Part shown: positions 36,587 to 45,367 of the stretch, piece after piece | Layout of the letters: each line of letters starts with the position of its first letter | How positions within the stretch are numbered: the stretch's first letter is position 1 | Origin: GWB2-37-7 sp942492835 | GTDB taxonomy: Bacteria > Bacillota > Clostridia > Lutisporales > Lutisporaceae | Direction: 5' to 3' | Assembly (NCBI GenBank): GCA_942492835.1 | Contig: OW818645.1 | Location: forward strand, 1,612,001-1,676,000 | DNA: 64,000 nucleotides | Notes under the pieces: model-generated | Database searches by the model: none | Told to the model about the DNA's origin: nothing | The model's input: the letters and a program-made list of their open reading frames with translations, nothing else | Made by a program: the position numbers and the translations under genes

Positions 36587-36766
36587 ATTGCACCTCACAA
36601 CTATTTTTGGTATGGCTTGTCTACATTTTCGTCATATTCCTGCATAAATTACTTTCATAACAATTATAACATGGTTTATGACTGCACAAACATTAAATTT
36701 GTTTCACAAATTAATATTTTTCCTGCTAAATATGGAGTTTAGTGGATGATTATAATCATATAGAAA

Positions 36767-36812
36767 TGTGATATAAATCACAGCATTATTCCTACTAATT
36801 CAGTAGTATATA
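36767..36812 (+). promoter_or_regulatory. CRP/HcpR-type operator and promoter of hcp
   Basis: TGTGATATAAATCACA (36767-36782) is a perfect TGTGA-N6-TCACA palindrome. A TATATA-like -10 follows at about 36804-36812, which places the site near -41, as for class II activation. CTACT-N5-AGTAG (36792-36806) is a second small dyad. Confidence 0.7.
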
Positions 36813-36843
36813 TTTGTAATATGAATTTGAAGGAGGACAAAAT

Positions 36844-38130
36844 ATGTTTTGTAATCAATGTGAACAAACTCCATCCATGGGATGCACAAAAGTAGGTGTA
36901 TGCGGTAAAAATGAGGATATCGCTGCATTACAGGACACTATGATTTTTGCTCTTAAGGGTATAGCCGCTTATGCTACTCATGCAAGAGAATTAGGATATA
37001 GTGATGAAGAGGTTAATGCAACTACACACGAAGCCCTATATATGACCTTAACAAACTCTAACTTTAACTTAGAAGAGCATATTAACATGGTTCTTAAAGT
37101 TGGTACTGCTGCAGTTAAGGTAATGGATCTTTTAGACAGAGCACATACAGAAAAATTAGGCATACCTACACCGATTAGAGTGTCACAAAACAAGGTAGAG
37201 GGACATTGCATAGTAGTTACTGGTCATAACTTGTTTGCACTAGAGGAGCTGCTTAAGCAAACTGAAGGTAAGAGCATAAACATATATACCCACTCAGAAA
37301 TGTTGCCTGCTCATGGATATCCAGAGCTTAAGAAATACAAACACTTAAAGGGCAACGTAGGTAAGGCTTGGTATGATCAAAGAAAGTTATTTGAAGAATT
37401 TCCAGGTGCTATACTTGGTACAACAAACTGCTTAATGCCAATCAAAGGCAACTACAGTGACAGATTCTATACTTATGGAACAGCTGGTTTAGAAGATGTT
37501 AAGAAAATAGTTGGAGATGATTTCTCGCAAATTATTGATAAGGCATTATCATTACCAGTAGCTAACCTTCAATCAGAAGAAACTTTACTTACTGGCTTCC
37601 ATCATAATACTGTACTTGGAATCGCACCAGAAATTATAGCTGCCGTTAAGTCAGGAAAAATAAGAAGATTCTTTGTTATAGCAGGCTGTGATGCTCCTAC
37701 AAAGGGAAGAGATTACTATAGAGAGCTTGCACTATCACTTCCACAGGACTGTGTGCTACTTACTACCTCCTGCGGCAAGTTTAGATTTAATGACCATGAC
37801 TTCGGCACAGTGCCAGAAACAAATATTCCAAGATACATTGACCTTGGTCAATGCAACAACTCAGGCTCCGCAGTTAAGATTGCAGCTGCTTTAGCAGAAG
37901 CCTTCGGCTGCGGTGTAAATGACCTACCACTAAGCATAGTGCTTTCATGGTTTGAGCAAAAGGCTGTAGCTATACTTCTTGGATTATTTAGTCTTGGAAT
38001 TAAGAACATATACGTCGGACCAACTGCTCCAAACTGGTTCACATCAAATGTAGTAGGAGTTCTGCAACAGCATTTCAATCTACAACTAACTGGAGACGCA
38101 CAAGAAGACTTAGCAAAGATGCTAGGATAA
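36844..38130 (+). CDS. hcp: Hybrid cluster protein (Hcp), short class III-like form
   Basis: Hcp carries a hybrid Fe-S-O cluster and reduces nitric oxide or hydroxylamine in anaerobes. The 428-residue protein has the N-terminal cluster motif FCNQCEQTPSMGCTKVGVCG, then VTGHN, GTTNCLMP, AGCDAPTKGRDYY, TTSCGKFRF and DLGQCNNSGSA, which hold ligands of the hybrid cluster. Class I and II Hcps have about 550 residues; this one lacks a segment of about 110 residues after the N-terminal cysteines, as in class III. The ribosome site GAAGGAGG precedes ATG 36844. The upstream palindrome suggests control by an HcpR-like Crp/Fnr protein. Confidence 0.94.
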   Translation: MFCNQCEQTPSMGCTKVGVCGKNEDIAALQDTMIFALKGIAAYATHARELGYSDEEVNATTHEALYMTLTNSNFNLEEHINMVLKVGTAAVKVMDLLDRAHTEKLGIPTPIRVSQNKVEGHCIVVTGHNLFALEELLKQTEGKSINIYTHSEMLPAHGYPELKKYKHLKGNVGKAWYDQRKLFEEFPGAILGTTNCLMPIKGNYSDRFYTYGTAGLEDVKKIVGDDFSQIIDKALSLPVANLQSEETLLTGFHHNTVLGIAPEIIAAVKSGKIRRFFVIAGCDAPTKGRDYYRELALSLPQDCVLLTTSCGKFRFNDHDFGTVPETNIPRYIDLGQCNNSGSAVKIAAALAEAFGCGVNDLPLSIVLSWFEQKAVAILLGLFSLGIKNIYVGPTAPNWFTSNVVGVLQQHFNLQLTGDAQEDLAKMLG

Positions 38131-38138
38131 AATATAAT

Positions 38139-38169
38139 AAGCCATCTGCATTAATACTGCAGATGGCTT
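38139..38169. terminator. Bidirectional terminator between hcp and the ATPase operon
   Basis: AAGCCATCTGCA (38139-38150) pairs with TGCAGATGGCTT (38158-38169). A T-rich tail follows on the minus strand, so it best ends the ATPase operon. Confidence 0.8.
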
Positions 38170-38176
38170 AAAAAAT

Positions 38177-38794
38177 CTATTTACTATGCTTCTTCTTTAC
38201 TACCTTAAGTCGGAAGAAATCTTCACGTTCCCTCTCCTCCAGCACTTCACTTATGGCTCTTACTATGCCTTTGTACTTAGGTATTTGAATGTTTTGTAGT
38301 GCATTCGCTCTTCTTTGAGTTCTTTTTACTTCCATAGCCAATTTGTAAACAGAATCTTCTATCTCTGAAAGCTCAAAAATTAACTCCTTTACCTCGTGGA
38401 ATTTCATAAAGGCAACATCAAGTGCTGTATCAGAGTGAAAGAAGCTATAATAATGTTCCATATCAAGCTTTCTATGCTCAATTTCTGGTATCTCTACCCC
38501 CATTATGCTTTTATCAAGTATATTAAAAGTCTGCGCCTCGGGTATGGACTGAGCAATTTGCTCTATATTGTTAATGCCCATTGTGATATTTACTGTCTTT
38601 AGCGCTTCATAGGCCTCTTCAAAAACTAGAGCAACCCTATTCTGTATCTCTTCTGCTTTATCTATAAAGCCCATCATAGACATGATAAGAACATTACGTT
38701 TCTTGTCTAAAAGTTCAAAACCATTGGTAGATAACTCTAATGTTGCTTTGGCTGCTATTAAATTAGTTTTGGTGTAAACCATATCTTCCTGCAT
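38177..38794 (-). CDS. atpD: A/V-type ATPase subunit D
   Basis: Subunit D forms the central stalk of the rotary A/V-type ATPase, mainly as a long coiled coil. The 205-residue protein has the helical N-terminal TKTNLIAAKATLELSTNGFELLDKKR and the C-terminal RTQRRANALQNIQIPKYKGIVRAI... pattern of the family. It is the last gene of the nine-gene operon, five bases after atpB. ATG 38794 has AAGGGG upstream; ATG 38782 with AGGA is an alternative start. Confidence 0.92.
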   Translation of the reverse strand: MQEDMVYTKTNLIAAKATLELSTNGFELLDKKRNVLIMSMMGFIDKAEEIQNRVALVFEEAYEALKTVNITMGINNIEQIAQSIPEAQTFNILDKSIMGVEIPEIEHRKLDMEHYYSFFHSDTALDVAFMKFHEVKELIFELSEIEDSVYKLAMEVKRTQRRANALQNIQIPKYKGIVRAISEVLEEREREDFFRLKVVKKKHSK

Positions 38795-38799
38795 ATTAT

Positions 38800-40170
38800 C
38801 TACCCCTTATAATATCTATCTATTAGCTCTGGCGATATTCTTGTCAGCTCTCCCTTTGGAAGAATCGCAAGTATCTCCCACATTATATCCAAGGTTTCTT
38901 CTATACTTCTGTTTATGTCAAAGCCTTGGCTAAGTAAGTTTTGTTCAAACTGTTGACCAAACTCTATATACTTTTTATCAACATCTGATATATCCTCTTC
39001 ACCTATTACCTGAGCAAGAGCTCTAACCTCCTGTACATGTGTATATGCGGAAAAAACTTGATTTGCAACATCAGGGTGATCTTCCCTGGTATAGCCTTTA
39101 CCAATACCATCCTTCATAAGTCTAGATAATGAAGGAAGAATGTTTACAGGTGGATAAATATTCTTTTGAAAAAGCTCTCTAGACAGTATTATCTGTCCCT
39201 CTGTTATAAAGCCTGTTAGGTCCGGAACCGGATGAGCTATATCATCATTTGGCATAGTTAGTATAGGTATCTGTGTGATACTTCCCTTTGAGTTCTTTGT
39301 CATTCCAGCCCTTTCATAAAGGCTGGCAAGATCAGAGTAGAGATATCCAGGATAGCCTTTTCTTGAAGGCACCTCTTCCCTTGCTGCCGAAATTTCTCTA
39401 AGTGCTTCTGCATAGCTTGTCATATTCGTCATAATTACCAGTATGTGCATATCATGTTCAAATGCTAGATATTCTGCTGCTGTAAGTGCACATCTTGGAG
39501 TAGTAATTCTCTCAACTATAGGATCATCAGCCAGATTTACATACATTACAACTCTGTTTAGTACTCCGGCAAGCTCAAATTGTTTTCTAAAGTATTCTGC
39601 CTCATCATGCTTTATACCCATTGCAGCAAATACGATAGCAAAGTTTGATCCTTCGCCTTCAGCTATTTGTGCCTGCTTTACTATCTGCGCTGCAACCTCA
39701 TTATGAGGAAGACCATCACCTGAGAATATAGGCAGCTTCTGTCCCCTTATCAAAGTTGCAAGTCCATCGATTGATGAAATACCTGTTCTTATATAATTCC
39801 TCGGATATCTTCTAGCTACAGGGTTTATAGGCCGTCCTGTAATATCCAATTTATTCTCAGCATAGAAGCCAGCACCATCAATGGGTTCTCCTATACCATT
39901 AAAAGTTCTTCCCAAGGCATCCTTAGACAATGCTATTTTCATAGGAGTACCTGAGAAGGCTACGCTTGAATTATGTAAGGATATTCCAGATGTGCCTTCA
40001 AACACTTGTATAACTACTACATCACGATTTATCTGTACAACTTTACCTTTTTTATGCTCTACCCCTGCTACAATTATATCTACCATTTCATCATATAATG
40101 CGTCTTTTACTCCGCTTAGAATGATTAAGGGGCCATCAATTTTATCTATTTTTAAATATTTAAGCTTCAT
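38800..40170 (-). CDS. atpB: A/V-type ATPase subunit B
   Basis: Subunit B is the non-catalytic nucleotide-binding subunit of the A1/V1 head. The 456-residue protein has GRTFNGIGEPIDG, RTGISSIDGLATLIRGQKLPIFSGDGLPHN in place of a canonical P-loop, YLYSDLASLYERAG and PGYLYSDLA as in the family. ATG 40170 overlaps the end of atpA by 11 bases and has GGAGGAG upstream; the TTG further upstream is within atpA. Confidence 0.95.
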   Translation of the reverse strand: MKLKYLKIDKIDGPLIILSGVKDALYDEMVDIIVAGVEHKKGKVVQINRDVVVIQVFEGTSGISLHNSSVAFSGTPMKIALSKDALGRTFNGIGEPIDGAGFYAENKLDITGRPINPVARRYPRNYIRTGISSIDGLATLIRGQKLPIFSGDGLPHNEVAAQIVKQAQIAEGEGSNFAIVFAAMGIKHDEAEYFRKQFELAGVLNRVVMYVNLADDPIVERITTPRCALTAAEYLAFEHDMHILVIMTNMTSYAEALREISAAREEVPSRKGYPGYLYSDLASLYERAGMTKNSKGSITQIPILTMPNDDIAHPVPDLTGFITEGQIILSRELFQKNIYPPVNILPSLSRLMKDGIGKGYTREDHPDVANQVFSAYTHVQEVRALAQVIGEEDISDVDKKYIEFGQQFEQNLLSQGFDINRSIEETLDIMWEILAILPKGELTRISPELIDRYYKG

Positions 40171-41953
40171 TGCTTTCTCCTCCCTTAGTATATTTGTTTT
40201 CAAGGGAGCTGTAGTATTTATCTATTTCATGTGTAATTTCGTCCAGCTTCTCTAAGTTTTCTTCGGTTATATTATATTTCATAGTTATTATGCTATAAAA
40301 TAAATCTTCATCTTTAAGCTTAGATATCGGAACTCCTAGCTTAACACATTTATTGGCTTCTTCATAAAGATGTGCTATTACCTTTAACATTTTATACTGC
40401 TTCATAAGGGTTACATTTGCATCATCCTTATGATATGCATTTTGCTGTAAATATCCCACCTTGATGACCTTTGCAATCTCAAGAATCAATCTTTGATCAT
40501 CTGGTAAAATATCCTCTCCTACCAGCTTCACTACCTCTAGTAGTTTCTTCTCCTCCTGCAACAGGCTTAGCATTTTTCCTCTAAGCTTCATCATGTCCTC
40601 AGCTATATTTTGTTCATACCATTCTGTTAAATCGCTTACATATCCACTGTATGAGTTATGCCAGTTTATTGCAGGGAAGTGTCTCGCATATGCCAAGGAT
40701 TTATCTAAAGCTAAAAATGTACTTGTGACACGTCTAGTATTTTGTGTCACAGGTTCAGAGTAGTCGCCACCTGCTGGAGAGACTGCTCCAATTATGGTTA
40801 CAGAGCCTTCATCTCCTGACAATGTCTCAACATAACCAGCTCTTTCGTAGAACTGAGCTAGTCTTGATGGCAAGTATGCAGGATATCCTTCCTCTGCAGG
40901 CATTTCCTCTAGTCTGGCAGATATTTCTCTTAAAGCCTCTGCCCATCTTGAGGTAGAATCAGCCATAATTGCTATATGATAACCCATGTCTCTATAATAC
41001 TCCGCCATTGTTATACCTGTATAAATTGAGGCTTCACGAGCTGCAACAGGCATATTGGAGGTATTTGCTATAAGCACAGTTCTTTCCATAATAGACTTCC
41101 CATTCCTAGGATCTATAATTCCTGGAAACTCCTCCAAAACTTCCGTCATCTCATTTCCTCTCTCACCACAGCCAATATAAACTATTATGTCAGCATCACT
41201 CCATTTAGCAAGTTGATGTTGAGTTATAGTCTTACCCGTTCCAAAACCTCCAGGTATTGCTGCTGTGCCTCCCTTAGCTATAGGGAAAAATGTATCAATT
41301 ACTCTTTGACCTGTTATCAGCGGCTTTTCTATGCCTCTTTTTTTCTCAACAGGACGTGGAGTTCTTACAGGCCACTCTTGATATAACTTAAGCTCTACCT
41401 GTCCAACGGTTTCTGTCTCAAGCCTTATAACAACCTCTTCTATATTATATTTCCCATCATTCTTTGCAAAAACGACCTTACCTCTCACGTTTGGAGGTAC
41501 CATAATCTTATGGAGTACCACTGAAGTCTCCTGTACTGTTGCATAAACAGCACCTGCTTCGAGAAAGTCATTTTCTTTAGCAGTTATATGGACATCCCAA
41601 AGCTCATTTTCATCTATGGATATTAAGCCAATACCCTCTGGTATAAAAGTAGAACCAGTCTCATAAATTCTTTCCAAAGGTCTCTCTATACCATCAAATA
41701 TATTACTGATTATTCCAGGTCCTAGCTTCACTGACAATGGTCTTCCTGTAGATATTACATCCTCACCCCATTGTAGCCCTGAGGTCTCCTCATATACTTG
41801 TATGGTTGCGTCAGCATCCTGGACAGAAACAACCTCTCCAATAAGCTTCTTTCGTCCTACAAGTACCATTTCTCTCATTTTTAGACCTTGAGCATTTTCC
41901 GCTCTTATTACAGGTCCATTTATATACACTACTTTCCCATTTGAATTATTCAT
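40160..41953 (-). CDS. atpA: A/V-type ATPase catalytic subunit A
   Basis: Subunit A carries the catalytic site. The 597-residue protein has the P-loop GGFGTGKT (usual family form GPFGSGKT), the long non-homologous region typical of V/A-type A subunits (about 110-200), GERGNEMTEVLEEFP, MADSTSRWAEALREIS and PAYLPSRLAQFYERAG. It overlaps atpE by eight bases and atpB by 11 bases. The P-loop variation keeps all consensus positions (GxxxxGKT). Confidence 0.96.
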   Translation of the reverse strand: MNNSNGKVVYINGPVIRAENAQGLKMREMVLVGRKKLIGEVVSVQDADATIQVYEETSGLQWGEDVISTGRPLSVKLGPGIISNIFDGIERPLERIYETGSTFIPEGIGLISIDENELWDVHITAKENDFLEAGAVYATVQETSVVLHKIMVPPNVRGKVVFAKNDGKYNIEEVVIRLETETVGQVELKLYQEWPVRTPRPVEKKRGIEKPLITGQRVIDTFFPIAKGGTAAIPGGFGTGKTITQHQLAKWSDADIIVYIGCGERGNEMTEVLEEFPGIIDPRNGKSIMERTVLIANTSNMPVAAREASIYTGITMAEYYRDMGYHIAIMADSTSRWAEALREISARLEEMPAEEGYPAYLPSRLAQFYERAGYVETLSGDEGSVTIIGAVSPAGGDYSEPVTQNTRRVTSTFLALDKSLAYARHFPAINWHNSYSGYVSDLTEWYEQNIAEDMMKLRGKMLSLLQEEKKLLEVVKLVGEDILPDDQRLILEIAKVIKVGYLQQNAYHKDDANVTLMKQYKMLKVIAHLYEEANKCVKLGVPISKLKDEDLFYSIITMKYNITEENLEKLDEITHEIDKYYSSLENKYTKGGESNEA

Positions 41954-42584
41954 GGCTGCTCACCTCTTCAAACTTTCGAGTAATAGCCGCTCCTACTGTA
42001 TCTCTATACTCTTCCACCATTGTCCTCAATGAGAGGTCTATTTGCAAAAGTTTTTCTCTATCTTCTGCAATAAATCCTCCAAGTATATTCATAGGAGCCA
42101 CTTCAATGACATATTTAAAATCATTACCAAACTTCTCAATATTAGCCTTTAATACCTGTAAAAATATATCATTTTCCTTCTTCAGTACATAAAAATGAAT
42201 AAGTTTAGCGCCATTAAAGTCTTTGCTTACATTGTCTAAAGACTTACTCAATACTTCTTTATAATCTTCTGTGGCAGTAAGCTTTTCTGCATAGCTATAA
42301 AGCAAAGCCATAGTCTTGTCTATAAACTTTTGTTTGCTTGCAACCAATTTACGCTGCTCTTGGCTTTTTAGCTGAGCAAGAAGCTTCATTCTTTCTCGCT
42401 CTGCCTTTATATCTGCAGCTTTTAATAGTTCAACTCTTTTTTCTTCAACTTCTTTTTCAAGCTTTAATAACTCTTCATTATATTTTCCTATAAGATCTTG
42501 ACGTCTCTCAGAAGAATGCGTTTCAATCTTTCCAAATATCATCTTATTAAATAGCCCGATTTTATCCTCAATTGTAACTGACAT
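41946..42584 (-). CDS. atpE: A/V-type ATPase subunit E
   Basis: Subunit E is part of the peripheral stalk. The 212-residue protein has a long charged N-terminal helix (about 20-90, EELLKLEKEVEEKRVELLKAA) and a C-terminal alpha/beta domain with GGFIAEDREKLLQIDLSLRTMVEE, the family hallmark. The ribosome site GAGGTG precedes ATG 42584. It lies between atpF and atpA and overlaps the latter. Confidence 0.9.
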   Translation of the reverse strand: MSVTIEDKIGLFNKMIFGKIETHSSERRQDLIGKYNEELLKLEKEVEEKRVELLKAADIKAERERMKLLAQLKSQEQRKLVASKQKFIDKTMALLYSYAEKLTATEDYKEVLSKSLDNVSKDFNGAKLIHFYVLKKENDIFLQVLKANIEKFGNDFKYVIEVAPMNILGGFIAEDREKLLQIDLSLRTMVEEYRDTVGAAITRKFEEVSSHE

Positions 42585-42593
42585 TATAACACC

Positions 42594-42902
42594 TCATATC
42601 TTTAAACCGATAGATTCCTTTATATAATTTGTAATATAATCTGGTCTTCTTCTTTCTCCATGCCTGTCCGGAATAACCGTTATAATAGGTTTACTACTGT
42701 CAAGCCTTATAGCTTTTACTTCTTCTTGTACTTTCTCAGCTAAAAGCTCAGTCATAATAATAATCCCCATTTCAGGATCTGAAGCCGCTTCCTCTAGAAC
42801 CTTAAGCACTTCTTCCCTGTGATGAACAACTACTCCCTTTATACCTGCAAGTCTTAGCCCTGTTATAGTGTCTGTGTTATCACTTATAACAAAAAATCTC
42901 AT
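42594..42902 (-). CDS. atpF: A/V-type ATPase subunit F
   Basis: Subunit F is a small Rossmann-like protein of the central stalk. The 102-residue product shows FFVISDNTDTITGLRLAGIK at the N-terminus, IIIMTELLAEKV in the middle and PIITVIPDR, matching archaeal and clostridial F subunits in length and order. It lies ten bases after atpK and nine bases before atpE. Confidence 0.92.
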   Translation of the reverse strand: MRFFVISDNTDTITGLRLAGIKGVVVHHREEVLKVLEEAASDPEMGIIIMTELLAEKVQEEVKAIRLDSSKPIITVIPDRHGERRRPDYITNYIKESIGLKI

Positions 42903-42912
42903 GACTCACCTC

Positions 42913-43338
42913 TTATACTCTTCCCAATATAATTATTGATATTATCAATCCATATATAGCTATACCTTCTGCCAACCCAACAAATATCAAGGTTCTACCA
43001 AGTATCTTAGGATCTTCTGAGACCGCACCAAGGGCAGATGAACCTACTGATCCTACAGCATATCCTGCACCTATAGTAGCAAGACCTGTAGATAAGCCGG
43101 CTGCTAAAAATGCAAAGCCTGCACCTGGAGTTTCCTCAGCTAAGGCGCTTACATAGTCAGGAATAAGCATTAATAGGAAAACTAGAACTAGAGTTCCAAA
43201 CGTAATTGTGCCCACCCTAGACATGGTTTCCATCTTTTTACGAATTGGGCTTGCTTCACCTTTCGAATTAAATAGTACAAAACCTGCTCCTATAGTAAAT
43301 AATACTATTGCTATTGCAGTTCCAAAAATTATAAACAT
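42913..43338 (-). CDS. atpK: A/V-type ATPase membrane rotor subunit K (c), four-helix form
   Basis: This is the rotor-ring subunit. The 141-residue protein has four hydrophobic segments (about 2-22, 45-65, 75-100, 113-138), so it is a duplicated two-hairpin form. Only the last helix has the ion-binding carboxylate (LAEGIAIYG, Glu near 124); the first hairpin lacks one. Glutamines typical of Na+-binding c subunits are not evident in the third helix, so H+ coupling is possible, but this is inference. Strong ribosome site AAGGAGG before ATG 43338. Confidence 0.92.
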   Translation of the reverse strand: MFIIFGTAIAIVLFTIGAGFVLFNSKGEASPIRKKMETMSRVGTITFGTLVLVFLLMLIPDYVSALAEETPGAGFAFLAAGLSTGLATIGAGYAVGSVGSSALGAVSEDPKILGRTLIFVGLAEGIAIYGLIISIIILGRV

Positions 43339-43389
43339 TATTTCTCCTCCTTATGTAACTCTTTTATAATTTATTTTATATTTTCTCAA

Positions 43390-45363
43390 TTAGTCTTCAT
43401 TATATGTTAACCCAATTGGTTTGTATTGAATGCCATATCCTGAGTAATACTTACTGAATAGTTCATAATATTCAAGCCTTAGTCCTTGTATAAACACTAC
43501 CAAGCCTTCTAAGCCTATTATAAGAATATTTCCCAATATAAGAATAAATATGCCAACCGCATATGAATTAACCATCTTTGCCATAGTTGCAAAAGCAATA
43601 TATAAACCCACATGGTTTAGCGCAAAGGCTCCAATTCTTATAAATGATATTATATTTGATACTACTGATAGTACCGTTTCAACTACTCCAAAACCTGACT
43701 CCATGTAATAATCGCCAGGAGATTCTTCATAAAGCACCTTTTCTCCCTGCAAATAACGAGCTAGAGGCTGTTTCACCACCATTATCAGCAATGGAATTGC
43801 TAAAATAATCAAGTATGCCATAGTGGGAAGTCCAAATACATTAAGCAACTTATCCACTATAAGTGCAATTATTCCCCAAAAGAATAGAAAACCAGCTAGC
43901 CCCTCTTTACCAAACAGACCATCTTCTAAGTCCCTTCGTTTATAAAGATTTAATAAGCTATATATGTAACTGATGTTTATTAGAACTATACCAAGAACAA
44001 TTGCACTAATAAGTACAGTATTTATATTGTCCATAGGGCTTATCAAAAGATGCGGTATGACTTCCTCATTACCAAATATACTTCCATACAGCAGTCCAAA
44101 AATCATAGAGCTTACGCCTAGTCTAGTCAGTATTCCTCCAAAAGAATCATTCTTCATCACATACTTTAATATTAATCCTCCCAAAAGTATTACAAAGCCC
44201 TGCCCAACATCCCCAAACATTGCACCAAACATTAACATATAGGAGATGGCGAAAAATGCAGTCGGATCTTTCTCATTGTATGAAGGTATCCCATACATCT
44301 TTATTAAAGTTTCAAAGGGCTTAAAGAAAGCATTGTTTTTCAACTTTGTAGGTGGTGAATGACCGAACTTCCTATTTTCTGCAGCTTCAGTAAGTACTAT
44401 TGCTTCATCCTTCATAGCATCATTAATATTATGCTTAAAATCATCTATCTCACTTATAGGAATAAATCCAAATACGAAGAACAGTTTTTTCCCAATAGCC
44501 ATCTCAGATTTTACATGTTCAATTTTCCGCTCCAAAAGCAACATTGTATAGGATTTTTTAATCATCTCTTCATATTGCTCTCTACTGGATTGAACTGATT
44601 TTTTAAACTCCTCAATATCGCTTTTAGCTTTCTTGATTTCATCTTCTAAAATATTAATAATACCCTGTGTATTGCCAGTATAGCCTTGGGGGATATCTAG
44701 TCTCATAATATTAAGTGATATAAAAATTCTTTCTGCATCTACTATAAATTCCTTAGGAGTAATTGCAGCTACTATATCTTTATCATCTACCACTCCCAAA
44801 TGCATTATCACGGATGGTATGTTTTCATAATTTAGCTTAAGTTTTTTGTACTTTTCTCTAGACAAGGTAAACATATCAAACTTAAAATGCTCAAGTCCCA
44901 AAAGTGCTCCTATGTCTAGTCCTTCAGTTCTTGTATAGTGAAGGTTTACTATTTGGGTTTGCTTCAATTCTATTTCTTTTGTAAGTTTATCTACTGTCTC
45001 AATTGTATTCTTTATTGTCTCATAGCTATTCTTTAGATCATTCATTACATTATGATAATCAAAGGGTGAATCTATATATTCATTTACAATCTCTTGCTTT
45101 AAATCCAAAATAGAATGAAAGGACTGTATTATCTTCTCATCCTCAGAGAAATCTACAGTAGAATAATAAGGCTTTATATCTACAAGCTCCTGTAGTGCAT
45201 CAATATTATCCTCTGAAGCCTTAAGCTCTAGACAATTGTTGTTTAACTCAGATATTGCGTTTAGCATATGCATATTACCGTTAATAACAATCATATGTGC
45301 AACTCTATCAATATCACTATTATTTCCTATTATGCTTACAACTTTCATTTTCTCAACAGACAT
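43390..45363 (-). CDS. atpI: A/V-type ATPase subunit I (a)
   Basis: Subunit I forms the stator part of the ion channel. The 657-residue protein has a long cytoplasmic N-terminal half with coiled coil (about 1-330) and about seven or eight membrane segments (about 365-640), including FGAMFGDVGQGFVILLGG and the SFIRIGAFALNHVGL segment, whose arginine is the essential stator residue, and FIQGLRLEYYELFSKYY at the end. Length and motifs are those of the family. It ends 51 bases before atpK. Confidence 0.95.
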   Translation of the reverse strand: MSVEKMKVVSIIGNNSDIDRVAHMIVINGNMHMLNAISELNNNCLELKASEDNIDALQELVDIKPYYSTVDFSEDEKIIQSFHSILDLKQEIVNEYIDSPFDYHNVMNDLKNSYETIKNTIETVDKLTKEIELKQTQIVNLHYTRTEGLDIGALLGLEHFKFDMFTLSREKYKKLKLNYENIPSVIMHLGVVDDKDIVAAITPKEFIVDAERIFISLNIMRLDIPQGYTGNTQGIINILEDEIKKAKSDIEEFKKSVQSSREQYEEMIKKSYTMLLLERKIEHVKSEMAIGKKLFFVFGFIPISEIDDFKHNINDAMKDEAIVLTEAAENRKFGHSPPTKLKNNAFFKPFETLIKMYGIPSYNEKDPTAFFAISYMLMFGAMFGDVGQGFVILLGGLILKYVMKNDSFGGILTRLGVSSMIFGLLYGSIFGNEEVIPHLLISPMDNINTVLISAIVLGIVLINISYIYSLLNLYKRRDLEDGLFGKEGLAGFLFFWGIIALIVDKLLNVFGLPTMAYLIILAIPLLIMVVKQPLARYLQGEKVLYEESPGDYYMESGFGVVETVLSVVSNIISFIRIGAFALNHVGLYIAFATMAKMVNSYAVGIFILILGNILIIGLEGLVVFIQGLRLEYYELFSKYYSGYGIQYKPIGLTYNED

Positions 45364-45367
45364 ATGC

